NCBI GenBank assembly: GCA_046590705.1 | Contig: JBKJUK010000168.1 | Span: 1-18,727 of the forward strand | Origin: JBKJUK01 sp046590705 | Lineage (GTDB): Bacteria > Acidobacteriota > Thermoanaerobaculia > Gp7-AA8 | Direction: 5' to 3' | DNA length: 18,727 bases | Shown here: piece after piece, positions 6,963-13,752 of the stretch | Layout of the letters: every line of letters begins with the position of its first letter | Position numbering within the stretch: position 1 is the first letter of the stretch | Position numbers and translations under genes: made by a program | Notes under the pieces: generated by a model | Database searches by the model: none | Seen by the model: the letters and a program-made list of their open reading frames with translations, nothing else | What the model was told of the DNA's origin: nothing

Positions 6963-7594
6963 CGAAGGGCCTGTGATTCCCAGTCGAATTTCTCGCCGCA
7001 GAGAGCGATGAACACGAACCGGTGTGTTCCTACTCGTACGATGTCGCGGTCATTGAGGTTACGTCGCGGTTCGATCTCCATCTCGTTGACGAAGGTCCCG
7101 TTGGTCGAGTTGTGATCCATGAGGATGTAGCGGTTCTCTTCGGGACGGAAAACCAGATCGGCGTGATGCGCGGACACCTGATCATCGGTAATAGTGATGT
7201 CGCTTTTGCGGTCCCGGCCGAGCGCGTTGCGGCCCGAGCGGATGACGAAGCTTTCTCCGCGCGCTTCACCGTCGAGTCCGACCAGCCAGCCGACCACGAA
7301 GCGTGACGCCTCCGGGAGCGCGACCTCGGGCCGCGGCGCGGAGATCGTACGCGTGGGTAGAGGGGAGATCTCCGACAATGCGGAACTTTTTCTTTCGCGC
7401 TCCGGTGCAGCATCTACTCTCGATGTGAGGGGGAGTGCGACCGCGCGCGTGTCCGATGCCGCCACGGACAGCGAGGGCGCAATGATTGGAATCTCGCTGG
7501 TCTTTTTCTTCGGCGGACAGTAGGGACAGAGGTCCCAGCTCTCGTCGATGAAATGACCGTTTTCACAGCGCTTGTCGGCCAACACGACCCTCAC
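6959..7594 (-). CDS. Zinc-ribbon FHA domain protein
   Basis: Soluble adaptor of 211 residues with no visible catalytic domain. The N-terminus has C-x3-H-x8-C-x2-C (Cys10, His14, Cys23, Cys26; CPYC), a likely single zinc site. A Ser/Thr/Pro-rich linker (about 30-95, including LPTRTISAP) could be a kinase target. The FHA domain (about 102-200) has GRNALGRDRKSDITI, SAHHADL and HNSTNGTFVN, with the residues that bind phosphothreonine. In general plan it resembles small FHA regulators such as GarA/OdhI, where a phosphorylated N-terminal segment can bind the FHA domain, but the zinc site is different. GTG start; overlaps by 4 bp both the protease gene upstream and the kinase-FHA gene downstream, so tight co-expression is expected. 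Confidence 0.9.
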   Translation of the reverse strand: MRVVLADKRCENGHFIDESWDLCPYCPPKKKTSEIPIIAPSLSVAASDTRAVALPLTSRVDAAPERERKSSALSEISPLPTRTISAPRPEVALPEASRFVVGWLVGLDGEARGESFVIRSGRNALGRDRKSDITITDDQVSAHHADLVFRPEENRYILMDHNSTNGTFVNEMEIEPRRNLNDRDIVRVGTHRFVFIALCGEKFDWESQALR

Positions 7595-9264
7595 AAATGG
7601 AATGCTACCGCTATGGCGTTTCGTCCACCGAAGTGAATGATGTCGCCGTCATTGAGAAACTCACTCTTGATTCTGCGATCGTTGACGAAAGTACCGTTCG
7701 CAGAATCCTGGTCGACGAGCATCACTCGACCTTCGACTGATACGACCTGTGCATGGAGACGACTGACCTTTGGATTGTCCAGGACAATCTCACAAAGTGC
7801 GGACTCCCGTCCAATCCTGATCCCTGATCCACCCAGTCCGAACCGTTCGCCAGCCAGACCGCCGTTTAGCACAGTCAGCTTTCCCAGCAGGTTGCTGGCC
7901 GCCTGCAGTGGCGCGACCCTGAGCATCCCTGCTCCGGCCTCGATCGACTCGGGAACTACCGCTTTCGGGAAAGTCTGCGTTCCATGCCTCACGATCGAGA
8001 CGACGGCCGCGAGCAGAAGCAATGCGCCGAGTGAGCAGGCTGCTGCCAGGTACGGATAGGCTCTCCAGAACGGTAGTGCAGCAACGCCTGCTTCGGCATC
8101 ACGCGTGAATCGAATCAGGTCCGGCGAATTAGGAAATAGAACGGACGCCTCGCGCAGCCGCTCGCGCGCTTCCATCCAACGACCGTCCCAGGCCGCGTCG
8201 AGCGCTTTTTCGTACACAGAGTTGAAGGGACCCGTCACATCCGCCGGGACGGCTGCCTGGGCCAGGAACGCTGAAGCTTCTGCCGCTGGAAGCAGCAAGC
8301 CCACTTTCTGCGAGATCGCATTTCCGAGCACGACCAGGCCGATCACGTGACCCTGCGCATTGACGACCGGCCCCCCGCTGTTGCCGCGAAACATTGCGGC
8401 GTCAGTTTGAAAAAGCGTTTTTCCACGCGCATCTTTTCTGATGGCCGTGATCGCTCCCGCCGTAATCGTCGATTCGAGGTCGCTCTCGCTGGCCAGCCAC
8501 TTTCCAAACCCTTCAGGGGTGCTGCTGGCCACGGCTGGATAACCGACGATCCAGACCGGATCCTGCAGCTGCACCGGGTTCGAGTCAGCGATCGGAAGAG
8601 TGGGAAGCCGCGTCCTGGAGATTCGAAGTAGAGCGAGGTCATTTCCACTTTCATGAATGGAGCGCGAAGTTCGCAGAACTCTGAAGGAGAACTTCTCTCC
8701 GTTTGAGAGTTCGACCACGCGGCTCTCGACCAGAGAGGTCACCTTCCCTGACGATGCGATGAAGGCGATGGCCCGTTCGAGCTGGTCGCTCGCTTCCAGT
8801 TCCTGCAGCGTCCTGGCGGGGAAGTGATTCCGCAGGGCGGCAATGGCTCCGTTCCGCAGAAGCTGAGCGGAATCCTTCGACGCGTTCACCACGTGCGCGC
8901 TCGTCAGAATGAACCCGTCCGGATGCACGATGAAACCGCTTCCCGAACCCCCAGCTCCCGTGGCGACGCTTCTCTCTCCCGGTCTTCCGGAGCGTGCGCT
9001 CCCTTCAAATCCGCTCTCACGCAGCTGGTCGTCGATTTCGAGAATGGCATCCTCGTCGAACTGAAACGTTCCCGTCGAAAAAGCGTGAACACGGACCACG
9101 GCCGGCTTCACGGTGTAGGCCATCTTCTGTACAGGACGGAGGTCTCTTTCACGGGCACATCCCGAGTAAAGCGAGACAAACGCGGATAGACAGGTGATCA
9201 GCAGAAAGGTGCGGCGTGGCAGTTCGCGATACGCCCGTCTGGAGAAGACGCGCAAGGAGATCAC
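7591..9264 (-). CDS. Membrane-tethered trypsin-like protease with cytoplasmic FHA domain
   Basis: Serine protease of 557 residues counted from the GTG at 9264, which overlaps the PP2C stop by 4 bp. The reading frame is open to 9348, but that longer start would overlap the phosphatase gene by 88 bp. The N-terminus has a signal sequence ending in SLYSGC (Cys36), a possible but imperfect lipobox. The S1C/HtrA-like domain (about 45-340) has a full triad: His124 (TSAHVV), Asp209 (NDLALL) and Ser296 (GNSGGP). No PDZ domain follows; instead a short helical segment, a membrane span (403-425) and a C-terminal FHA domain (about 460-555) with RIGRES, SRLHAQ and NGTFVN. This topology puts the protease outside and the FHA inside the cell. 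It may pass a cytoplasmic phospho-signal to envelope proteolysis, or the reverse; that is inference. Confidence 0.9.
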   Translation of the reverse strand: MISLRVFSRRAYRELPRRTFLLITCLSAFVSLYSGCARERDLRPVQKMAYTVKPAVVRVHAFSTGTFQFDEDAILEIDDQLRESGFEGSARSGRPGERSVATGAGGSGSGFIVHPDGFILTSAHVVNASKDSAQLLRNGAIAALRNHFPARTLQELEASDQLERAIAFIASSGKVTSLVESRVVELSNGEKFSFRVLRTSRSIHESGNDLALLRISRTRLPTLPIADSNPVQLQDPVWIVGYPAVASSTPEGFGKWLASESDLESTITAGAITAIRKDARGKTLFQTDAAMFRGNSGGPVVNAQGHVIGLVVLGNAISQKVGLLLPAAEASAFLAQAAVPADVTGPFNSVYEKALDAAWDGRWMEARERLREASVLFPNSPDLIRFTRDAEAGVAALPFWRAYPYLAAACSLGALLLLAAVVSIVRHGTQTFPKAVVPESIEAGAGMLRVAPLQAASNLLGKLTVLNGGLAGERFGLGGSGIRIGRESALCEIVLDNPKVSRLHAQVVSVEGRVMLVDQDSANGTFVNDRRIKSEFLNDGDIIHFGGRNAIAVAFHL

Positions 9265-10199
9265 CGCCTGGTCGAAGCGGGTACGTCGTTCAACAAATAC
9301 AAGGACGCTCCGATGCAGACCACCAGGACCAGCAGGAGAATCAACCACAGAATGATCCGTCCGCCGGTCACAGAGTGCGCTGTCGGGAGCGAGGGGACGC
9401 TTGCCAGTGCTTCGTGAGCGTCTTCGTCTTCAGCGGTCGTCCCGGCCTCGACGACGCGGGCCACGATCACGGTGACATTGTCAGGCGCTCCACGTTCGAG
9501 CGCCCTGGCCAGCAACTGGTCCGCAGCGGCGCTGATCGGCATCGCCGCGATGGTGCGGATCTCTTCATCCCTGACAACTCCATGCAGTCCGTCGCTGCAG
9601 AGGATGAAGGTGTCTCCCGGAATGACCGTGAACGCCTGCGAGACGTCGATCTCGACGTCCTGCGACACGCCCATCGATCGCTGAAGGACGTTTCGACGAG
9701 GATGAATCTCCGCTTCAGCTGCAGTGAGCAGACCTTCACGAACCATCGAGGCCACCAGAGAGTGGTCGTCGGTGAGTTGGCGAATCTCCTGGTTGCGGAC
9801 CAGATAGATGCGCGAATCGCCTACATGAGCGAACCAGGCCGTCGAGCCATGCACCACCAGGGCGGAACATGTCGTACCCATTCCCCGAAGGTCAGGGTTT
9901 GCCTGTGAACTCTCGAAGATACGCCGGTTGGCTGCCGTCAGCGAACTCTGCAGAATCTCGCGGACATCACTGCTCTCGGAAGCGAGAAAGGCGTCTTTGA
10001 TCGTCGTCGCCGCGAGGCGCGAAGCCGTTGCTCCACCCCGATGTCCGCCCATCCCGTCTGCAACCACCATCAGACGCCCGCGTGATTCGGGATCGAGTTC
10101 CTCGGCCGAGGTGGTCACTGCGTAATCCTGATTCTCGGATCGCACCTTGCCGACATCGGTGCGTAGCACGACCTTCAGGTCCATTGCCGGACCTGACAT
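9261..10199 (-). CDS. PP2C-family Ser/Thr phosphatase, membrane anchored
   Basis: Metal-dependent (PPM) protein phosphatase that should reverse the local kinases. From the ATG at 10199 it has 312 residues. PPM motifs: SENQD (Asp25), VADGMGGHRGG (Asp48, Gly49), VGDSR (127-130), CSDG (Asp203) and APDNVT (Asp240, Asn241), so both metal-binding centres are complete. A single C-terminal membrane segment (about 281-303) is followed by only nine or so residues, so the catalytic domain faces the cytoplasm. PstP-type phosphatases also have a membrane span but carry a larger outer domain. The frame stays open to an ATG at 10229, but 10199 is preferred because AGAGGA lies 7 bases before it. First gene of the minus-strand cluster; its GTGA overlap with the protease gene suggests translational coupling. 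Confidence 0.93.
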   Translation of the reverse strand: MSGPAMDLKVVLRTDVGKVRSENQDYAVTTSAEELDPESRGRLMVVADGMGGHRGGATASRLAATTIKDAFLASESSDVREILQSSLTAANRRIFESSQANPDLRGMGTTCSALVVHGSTAWFAHVGDSRIYLVRNQEIRQLTDDHSLVASMVREGLLTAAEAEIHPRRNVLQRSMGVSQDVEIDVSQAFTVIPGDTFILCSDGLHGVVRDEEIRTIAAMPISAAADQLLARALERGAPDNVTVIVARVVEAGTTAEDEDAHEALASVPSLPTAHSVTGGRIILWLILLLVLVVCIGASLYLLNDVPASTRR

Positions 10200-10206
10200 C
10201 GTGGAT

Positions 10207-10212
10207 TCCTCT
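10207..10212 (-). promoter_or_regulatory. Ribosome binding site that decides the phosphatase start
   Basis: On the minus strand AGAGGA lies 7 bases before the ATG at 10199. The two upstream in-frame ATG codons (10229 and 10220) have no such sequence before them. This supports a start 10 residues later than the longest reading frame. Confidence 0.6.
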
Positions 10213-10234
10213 GCGGGTTCATTCAGCATTTTGA

Positions 10235-10259
10235 CGTGCAGGGTCTATCTCACTGCACG
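10235..10259. promoter_or_regulatory. 7-bp inverted repeat in the phosphatase leader
   Basis: CGTGCAG (10235-10241) and CTGCACG (10253-10259) are perfect inverted copies separated by 11 bases. They lie between the TATAAT box facing the phosphatase and its start codon, so they are expected to be in the leader of that transcript. They could be an operator for a dimeric regulator or an RNA hairpin. The spacing is a little wide for a stable small hairpin. Confidence 0.45.
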
Positions 10260-10283
10260 CATTCTCTTGGATTGGACCCGCGG

Positions 10284-10289
10284 ATTATA
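10284..10289 (-). promoter_or_regulatory. Candidate -10 box of the phosphatase-led cluster
   Basis: The minus strand reads TATAAT here, an exact match to the sigma70-type -10 consensus. Transcription would begin near 10277, about 78 bases before the start at 10199. No good -35 hexamer is seen at 16-18 bases, so the promoter may need an activator or a different sigma factor. Confidence 0.5.
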
Positions 10290-10438
10290 CAGGGAGCCGA
10301 AGAAAATCGCCGGGCTATCCAGAACCCCGTGCAACTTCAAGTGGTGAGACCGACGGAGTCAACAGATTCCGGCCGTTTTAACCCTCCCGACGATTCAAGG
10401 TAACTGGAGGCATCGCGGTGATCAGAGCTCGAGTTAGT

Positions 10439-10444
10439 TATAAT
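10439..10444 (+). promoter_or_regulatory. Candidate -10 box of the FHA-GAF-cyclase gene
   Basis: TATAAT is an exact -10 consensus and ends 9 bases before the GTG at 10454. Transcription starting 6-8 bases after the box would give a leader of only about 1-4 bases, so the mRNA may be essentially leaderless; no Shine-Dalgarno sequence is present before the GTG. The -35 position (about 10416-10421, CGGTGA) is poor. Confidence 0.5.
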
Positions 10445-10453
10445 CGGTGATTC

Positions 10454-12109
10454 GTGGAAGAGCTCCAGATTCACTACGTCGACCTCGGCGCTCCAAGAGT
10501 GCTGGAGCTTCGTAACGACCCGACCTCGATCGGACGAACGGACGGCAACGATCTCGTGCTGAATCATCCATCCGTCTCGCGAAGGCATGCCCGCTTCGAG
10601 CGCCGTGCCGCGAAGTGGTGGATCATCGATCTGCAGTCGACCAACGGAGTGAAGGTGAACGGCACGCTGGTCGGCGAAACCTCGGTCGGGCACGGCGACA
10701 AGATTCTGATCGGCTCGGTACAACTCGATCTCGACGTAAGGCCCGCCGTCGATTTCTCCGACGAATCCCCGTTCGACAACCCGACCGGAACAGTGATCCG
10801 AAGGATCTCCGACTTCAATTCTGAATTCGGTCTGGAACTGGCCGGAGCCAAGGCTGCAGCCGTCGAAGGAAGTCAGGAGGAAGAAGTCGCTCCAGGCGGC
10901 AGGTCCACAGTGACCAGAGAGAAGATTTTCTCGGTCCTCGTTCAGGTAGCGAAAGTTCTTCTGCAGTCGGAAGACGTCAATTCTGTCCTGAATGCAGTGA
11001 TGGACATCATTTTCAAGTATCTGCCAGTCGAGCGCGGACTGCTGCTGCTGTTCGACGAAGACGGAACACCGATTCCGAAACTCGCCAAATTCATCGAGGG
11101 TTCAGAACAGCAGGAAATCCCGATCTCTCGAACGATCCTGAACATGGTGGCCACCCAGCAGGTAGCCCTGCTCACATCGAACGCGCTCGAGGATGCGCGA
11201 CTTCTGGGAGGAAAATCGATCGCCATTCATGGGATTCGTTCCGCAATGTGCGTTCCTCTCTGGAATCGCGATCGTGTGATCGGAGCCGTTCAGGTCGATT
11301 CCGGAATTCACATCGGACGTTTCACCGAAGAGGATCTGGACCTGATTACAGCGCTGGCGAACTTCGCCGCAGTCGCCATCGAGCGTGCCCAACTGACTGA
11401 GAAGATCGAACACGAGCGAAAGATCCGAAGCAAACTCGAACGCTATCACTCGCCAGGAGTGATCGACGAGATCGTAAAGGGTGTCGTGTCGACCAACGAG
11501 TCGGAGATCCGTACGGCGGATGTCTCGATTCTCTTCGCCGACATCTGCGGCTTCACGACGATCAGCGAGACCAAGAAACCAGAAGAAGTCTCTGAATTTC
11601 TGTCGCACTTCTTCTCCTGCGCGGTGGAGGCGATCTTCGCCTACGGCGGTACGCTCGACAAGTTCATCGGAGATGCTGTGATGGCATTCTTCGGCGCACC
11701 AATCCCCCAGGAGGATCATGCCGCTCGCGCAGTGGAAGCGGGCCTGGCCATGCATCGCCTGGTGAAGCAGTGGAACGCCGAGCGTGAACGTGAGGGCCTG
11801 CCGGCCGTGATGATTCGAGTCGGCATCAACAGCGGTCCTGCCGTGGTCGGTAATGTCGGAACGGAGAAACGCGTGGACTACACCGTGCTCGGGACCTCGG
11901 TGAACATCGCCTCTCGGATCGAGAGTGGCGTTGCCAAACCGGGAGATCTCGTCATCTCTCAGAACACCTACGACCGACTTCAGGGCCAGTTCAAAACGAA
12001 ATCCCTCGGAGAATTTCCACTCAAGGGATTGCAACAGAAAATGCCGGTGTACAGCGTTTTCGAGAACGACGTCCGCGATTCGACTTCGCCCGCGCTCATC
12101 GTCCAGTGA
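10454..12109 (+). CDS. FHA-GAF-class III adenylate cyclase
   Basis: Cytoplasmic nucleotidyl cyclase of 551 residues, predicted to make cAMP. An N-terminal FHA domain (1-95) has SIGRTDGND, SVSRRHARF and STNGVKVNG. After a linker, a GAF domain (about 155-315) and a short helical stretch (315-335) precede the class III catalytic domain (about 355-538). Metal-binding Asp363 (FADICGFTTI) and Asp407 (GDAVMAFFG), adenine-selecting Lys403 and Thr477 (DYTVLG), and transition-state Asn484 and Arg488 (VNIASR) are all present. The Lys/Thr pair is the class IIIb pattern, as in cyanobacterial CyaB1. The FHA domain probably ties activity to the divergent kinase cluster, and the GAF domain to a small ligand or to dimer control; both are inferences. 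The GTG start is immediately downstream of a TATAAT box. The stop overlaps the thiD start by 4 bp. Confidence 0.95.
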   Translation: MEELQIHYVDLGAPRVLELRNDPTSIGRTDGNDLVLNHPSVSRRHARFERRAAKWWIIDLQSTNGVKVNGTLVGETSVGHGDKILIGSVQLDLDVRPAVDFSDESPFDNPTGTVIRRISDFNSEFGLELAGAKAAAVEGSQEEEVAPGGRSTVTREKIFSVLVQVAKVLLQSEDVNSVLNAVMDIIFKYLPVERGLLLLFDEDGTPIPKLAKFIEGSEQQEIPISRTILNMVATQQVALLTSNALEDARLLGGKSIAIHGIRSAMCVPLWNRDRVIGAVQVDSGIHIGRFTEEDLDLITALANFAAVAIERAQLTEKIEHERKIRSKLERYHSPGVIDEIVKGVVSTNESEIRTADVSILFADICGFTTISETKKPEEVSEFLSHFFSCAVEAIFAYGGTLDKFIGDAVMAFFGAPIPQEDHAARAVEAGLAMHRLVKQWNAEREREGLPAVMIRVGINSGPAVVGNVGTEKRVDYTVLGTSVNIASRIESGVAKPGDLVISQNTYDRLQGQFKTKSLGEFPLKGLQQKMPVYSVFENDVRDSTSPALIVQ

Positions 12110-12906
12110 CCCGCCGCAGCGCAGTCCTCTCGATCGCGGGAAGCGATTCCGGTGGTGGCGCCGGCATCCAGGCGGACATCCGCACCATCTCCTCCTTCGG
12201 TGTACACGCGGCCACCGCTCTTACCGCAATCACCGCACAGAACAGTCGCGCCGTCGTTTCCATCGAATCGCTGTCCGACGAAATCATCGAGCGACAGATC
12301 GATGCGGTCATGGAGGACCTCCAGCCGGCGGTCATCAAGATCGGCATGCTGGGTGAAGCGCGAATCGTAGAACTCGTCGCTCGCAAGATGCGCCAGTGGA
12401 AACCAGCCGAGATTGTTCTCGATCCGGTGATGATTGCCTCGAGTGGCGCCACGCTGCTCGCGGAGGACGCCATCGATGCACTGCGAGAACAACTACTCCC
12501 CCTCGCGACGATCCTCACGCCGAACTGGCCGGAAGCAGGAGCTCTGATCAATGCGCATCCGCGAGGACTTCAGGATCTCGAGCGCATCGCCATTTCCTTC
12601 GCGCGACTGGGCGTGCATCGAGTCCTGCTGAAGGGGGGACATCTCGAAGGAGACGAGGTCATCGACACGTTGATCGATCATGAGCAGATGACTCAGTTCA
12701 GCAATCGCCGAATCAGGAATGCCGAGGGGCACGGAACGGGCTGCGCACTGGCCTCGGCCATTGCTGCGCTTCGCGCTCTGGGCAGGAGTTACGAAGAGGC
12801 CTGCAGCACGGCGATTGCGTTCGTGCATGGCTCGCTCGAACGTCGCTACGAGACGGGAGGGTCAAAACCGCTGTTCCTCGACCTGGGTGGAGTGAAACCT
12901 GAATGA
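12106..12906 (+). CDS. thiD: Hydroxymethylpyrimidine/phosphomethylpyrimidine kinase
   Basis: Ribokinase-fold enzyme of thiamine synthesis that phosphorylates HMP and then HMP-phosphate to HMP-diphosphate, which is joined to the thiazole unit. The protein has 266 residues, the usual size. Family signatures: SIAGSDSGGGAGIQAD (9-24), TALTAITAQN (38-46), VIKIGMLG (76-83), LDPVMIASSG (105-114), LTPNWPEA (137-144), LLKGGH (174-179) and the anion hole GHGTGCALASAIAA (208-221, with Cys213). The GTG start shares 4 bp with the end of the cyclase gene, so translation is coupled and there is no room for a TPP riboswitch directly in front. No other thiamine gene is nearby. Confidence 0.95.
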   Translation: MTRRSAVLSIAGSDSGGGAGIQADIRTISSFGVHAATALTAITAQNSRAVVSIESLSDEIIERQIDAVMEDLQPAVIKIGMLGEARIVELVARKMRQWKPAEIVLDPVMIASSGATLLAEDAIDALREQLLPLATILTPNWPEAGALINAHPRGLQDLERIAISFARLGVHRVLLKGGHLEGDEVIDTLIDHEQMTQFSNRRIRNAEGHGTGCALASAIAALRALGRSYEEACSTAIAFVHGSLERRYETGGSKPLFLDLGGVKPE

Positions 12907-12973
12907 GGGGTTCGTCGTCAACTAAGAGAAGAGTCCTCCGCAACCACGACAGCACCATGCCCCCAGCCAACTA

Positions 12974-13576
12974 GTGAAAATAGTCGATATGTCGAAGATC
13001 CTCCTCCTGCCGCTGCTCATCGCGCTGGTGTTCTCAGCCCTCGCGCATCAATTCGTGCGCGTGTTCACCATTCCCTCCACCTCCATGCAGCCCGCTCTCG
13101 AGGTCGGCGATCACATTCTGGTCACGCGCTATTCGCGGCTGACGGGCAGGTCGGAACCGGAGCGGGGGGACGTGATCGTCTTCCAGGCCCCCTCGCGACA
13201 GGACGGATATTTTGTGAAACGTCTCATTGCCCGACCTGGTGATCTGCTCGAACTCGATCATGGAAAGGTTCGAGTGAACGGCTACACCCTCTCCGAACCC
13301 TACGTAGCGTCGCCTTACGAAGATGGATTCTCCCTGTCGCAGATTCTGCCGCAGGACTGCTACTGGGTCATGGGCGACCGTCGCGAAGATTCACGCGACA
13401 GCAGGCACTGGGGTTTACTCACCAGACCGATGATCGTCGGCAGAGCCAGAGTCGTTTTCTGGTCTTCTCAGCACGCCCCGAAGTCGGGGGAGCTCGCGAG
13501 TGCTCAGTCGATCAACGCCGATGTGCAGTCGGGGCCTGTTCGTCAGCTCAGTCGAGTCGGCACTCTCGTTCGCTGA
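12974..13576 (+). CDS. lepB: Signal peptidase I
   Basis: Membrane serine protease that removes signal peptides from exported proteins. Of 200 residues, a hydrophobic N-terminal anchor (about 6-28) leads to the catalytic Ser37 in IPSTSMQP and the general base Lys82 in GYFVKRLIARPGD. The later family boxes are also present: GKVRVNG, YWVMGDRREDSRDSRHWG (131-148) and IVGRARVVFW. It is short compared with the E. coli enzyme (one span rather than two) but typical of many bacteria. The GTG start at 12974 has no clear Shine-Dalgarno sequence, and an in-frame ATG at 12989 is an alternative that would shorten the protein by five residues. It lies 67 bp after thiD and may be co-transcribed with it. Confidence 0.94.
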   Translation: MKIVDMSKILLLPLLIALVFSALAHQFVRVFTIPSTSMQPALEVGDHILVTRYSRLTGRSEPERGDVIVFQAPSRQDGYFVKRLIARPGDLLELDHGKVRVNGYTLSEPYVASPYEDGFSLSQILPQDCYWVMGDRREDSRDSRHWGLLTRPMIVGRARVVFWSSQHAPKSGELASAQSINADVQSGPVRQLSRVGTLVR

Positions 13577-13603
13577 TCGACTTCACGTTGTTCTGCCTCT
13601 ACT

Positions 13604-13628
13604 CCGCATTTCTCACAGAGAAATGCGG
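13604..13628. repeat. Perfect hairpin after lepB (CCGCATTTCTCACAG family)
   Basis: CCGCATTTCTC (13604-13614) and GAGAAATGCGG (13618-13628) pair perfectly over 11 bp with a 3-base loop ACA. It lies 28 bp after the lepB stop and could end or stabilise the transcript, but no T-run follows, so it is not a classic intrinsic terminator. The left arm matches the arms of the repeat at 5585-5662, so it may be a compact copy of that family. Confidence 0.65.
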
Positions 13629-13636
13629 GCTACTCC

Positions 13637-13661
13637 GGCCCCATGACCCCGGCCTCCGGCC
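13637..13661. repeat. 25-bp dispersed GC-rich repeat, copy 2
   Basis: Starts GGCCCCATGACCCCGGCC and differs from the copy at 2649-2673 at one base. It lies 8 bases after the lepB hairpin. Both copies are on the same strand and follow a + strand gene. Confidence 0.6.
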
Positions 13662-13702
13662 TCGAAAAGGATTCGTTCAAACCACGATCCCGGTTCCTCC
13701 TG

Positions 13703-13731
13703 TTGACTTGCTGATTTGGGCTGTCTAATCT
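13703..13731 (+). promoter_or_regulatory. Sigma70-type promoter of the small membrane protein gene
   Basis: TTGACT (13703-13708), a 17-base spacer and TAATCT (13726-13731) form a near-consensus promoter. Transcription should start near 13738, giving a leader of about 15 bases that contains the GAGGA ribosome binding site (13742-13746), 6 bases before the ATG at 13753. This is the best promoter in the window. Confidence 0.75.
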
Positions 13732-13752
13732 TTCTACACAAGAGGATCCAAG

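Noticed and set aside
9265..9348. 28-residue N-terminal extension of the protease
   Set aside because: It would overlap the phosphatase gene by 88 bp and put extra charged sequence before the signal peptide. The GTG at 9264 gives a 4-bp overlap like those of the neighbouring genes.
11102..12034. 310-residue minus-strand frame within the cyclase gene
   Set aside because: Antisense to an intact class III catalytic domain, with no recognisable motif.
12040..12106. TPP riboswitch in front of thiD
   Set aside because: The gene starts inside the end of the cyclase coding region; there is no leader and no thi-box sequence was seen.
2685..12109. Type VI secretion control locus (PpkA/PppA/Fha)
   Set aside because: Kinase, phosphatase and FHA proteins are present, but no Tss, Hcp, VgrG or ClpV-like gene is in the window, and the protease and cyclase do not belong to that set.
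13604..13628. Classic intrinsic terminator after lepB
   Set aside because: The stem is perfect but is followed by GCTACTCC and not by a T-run, so it is recorded as a repeat hairpin.
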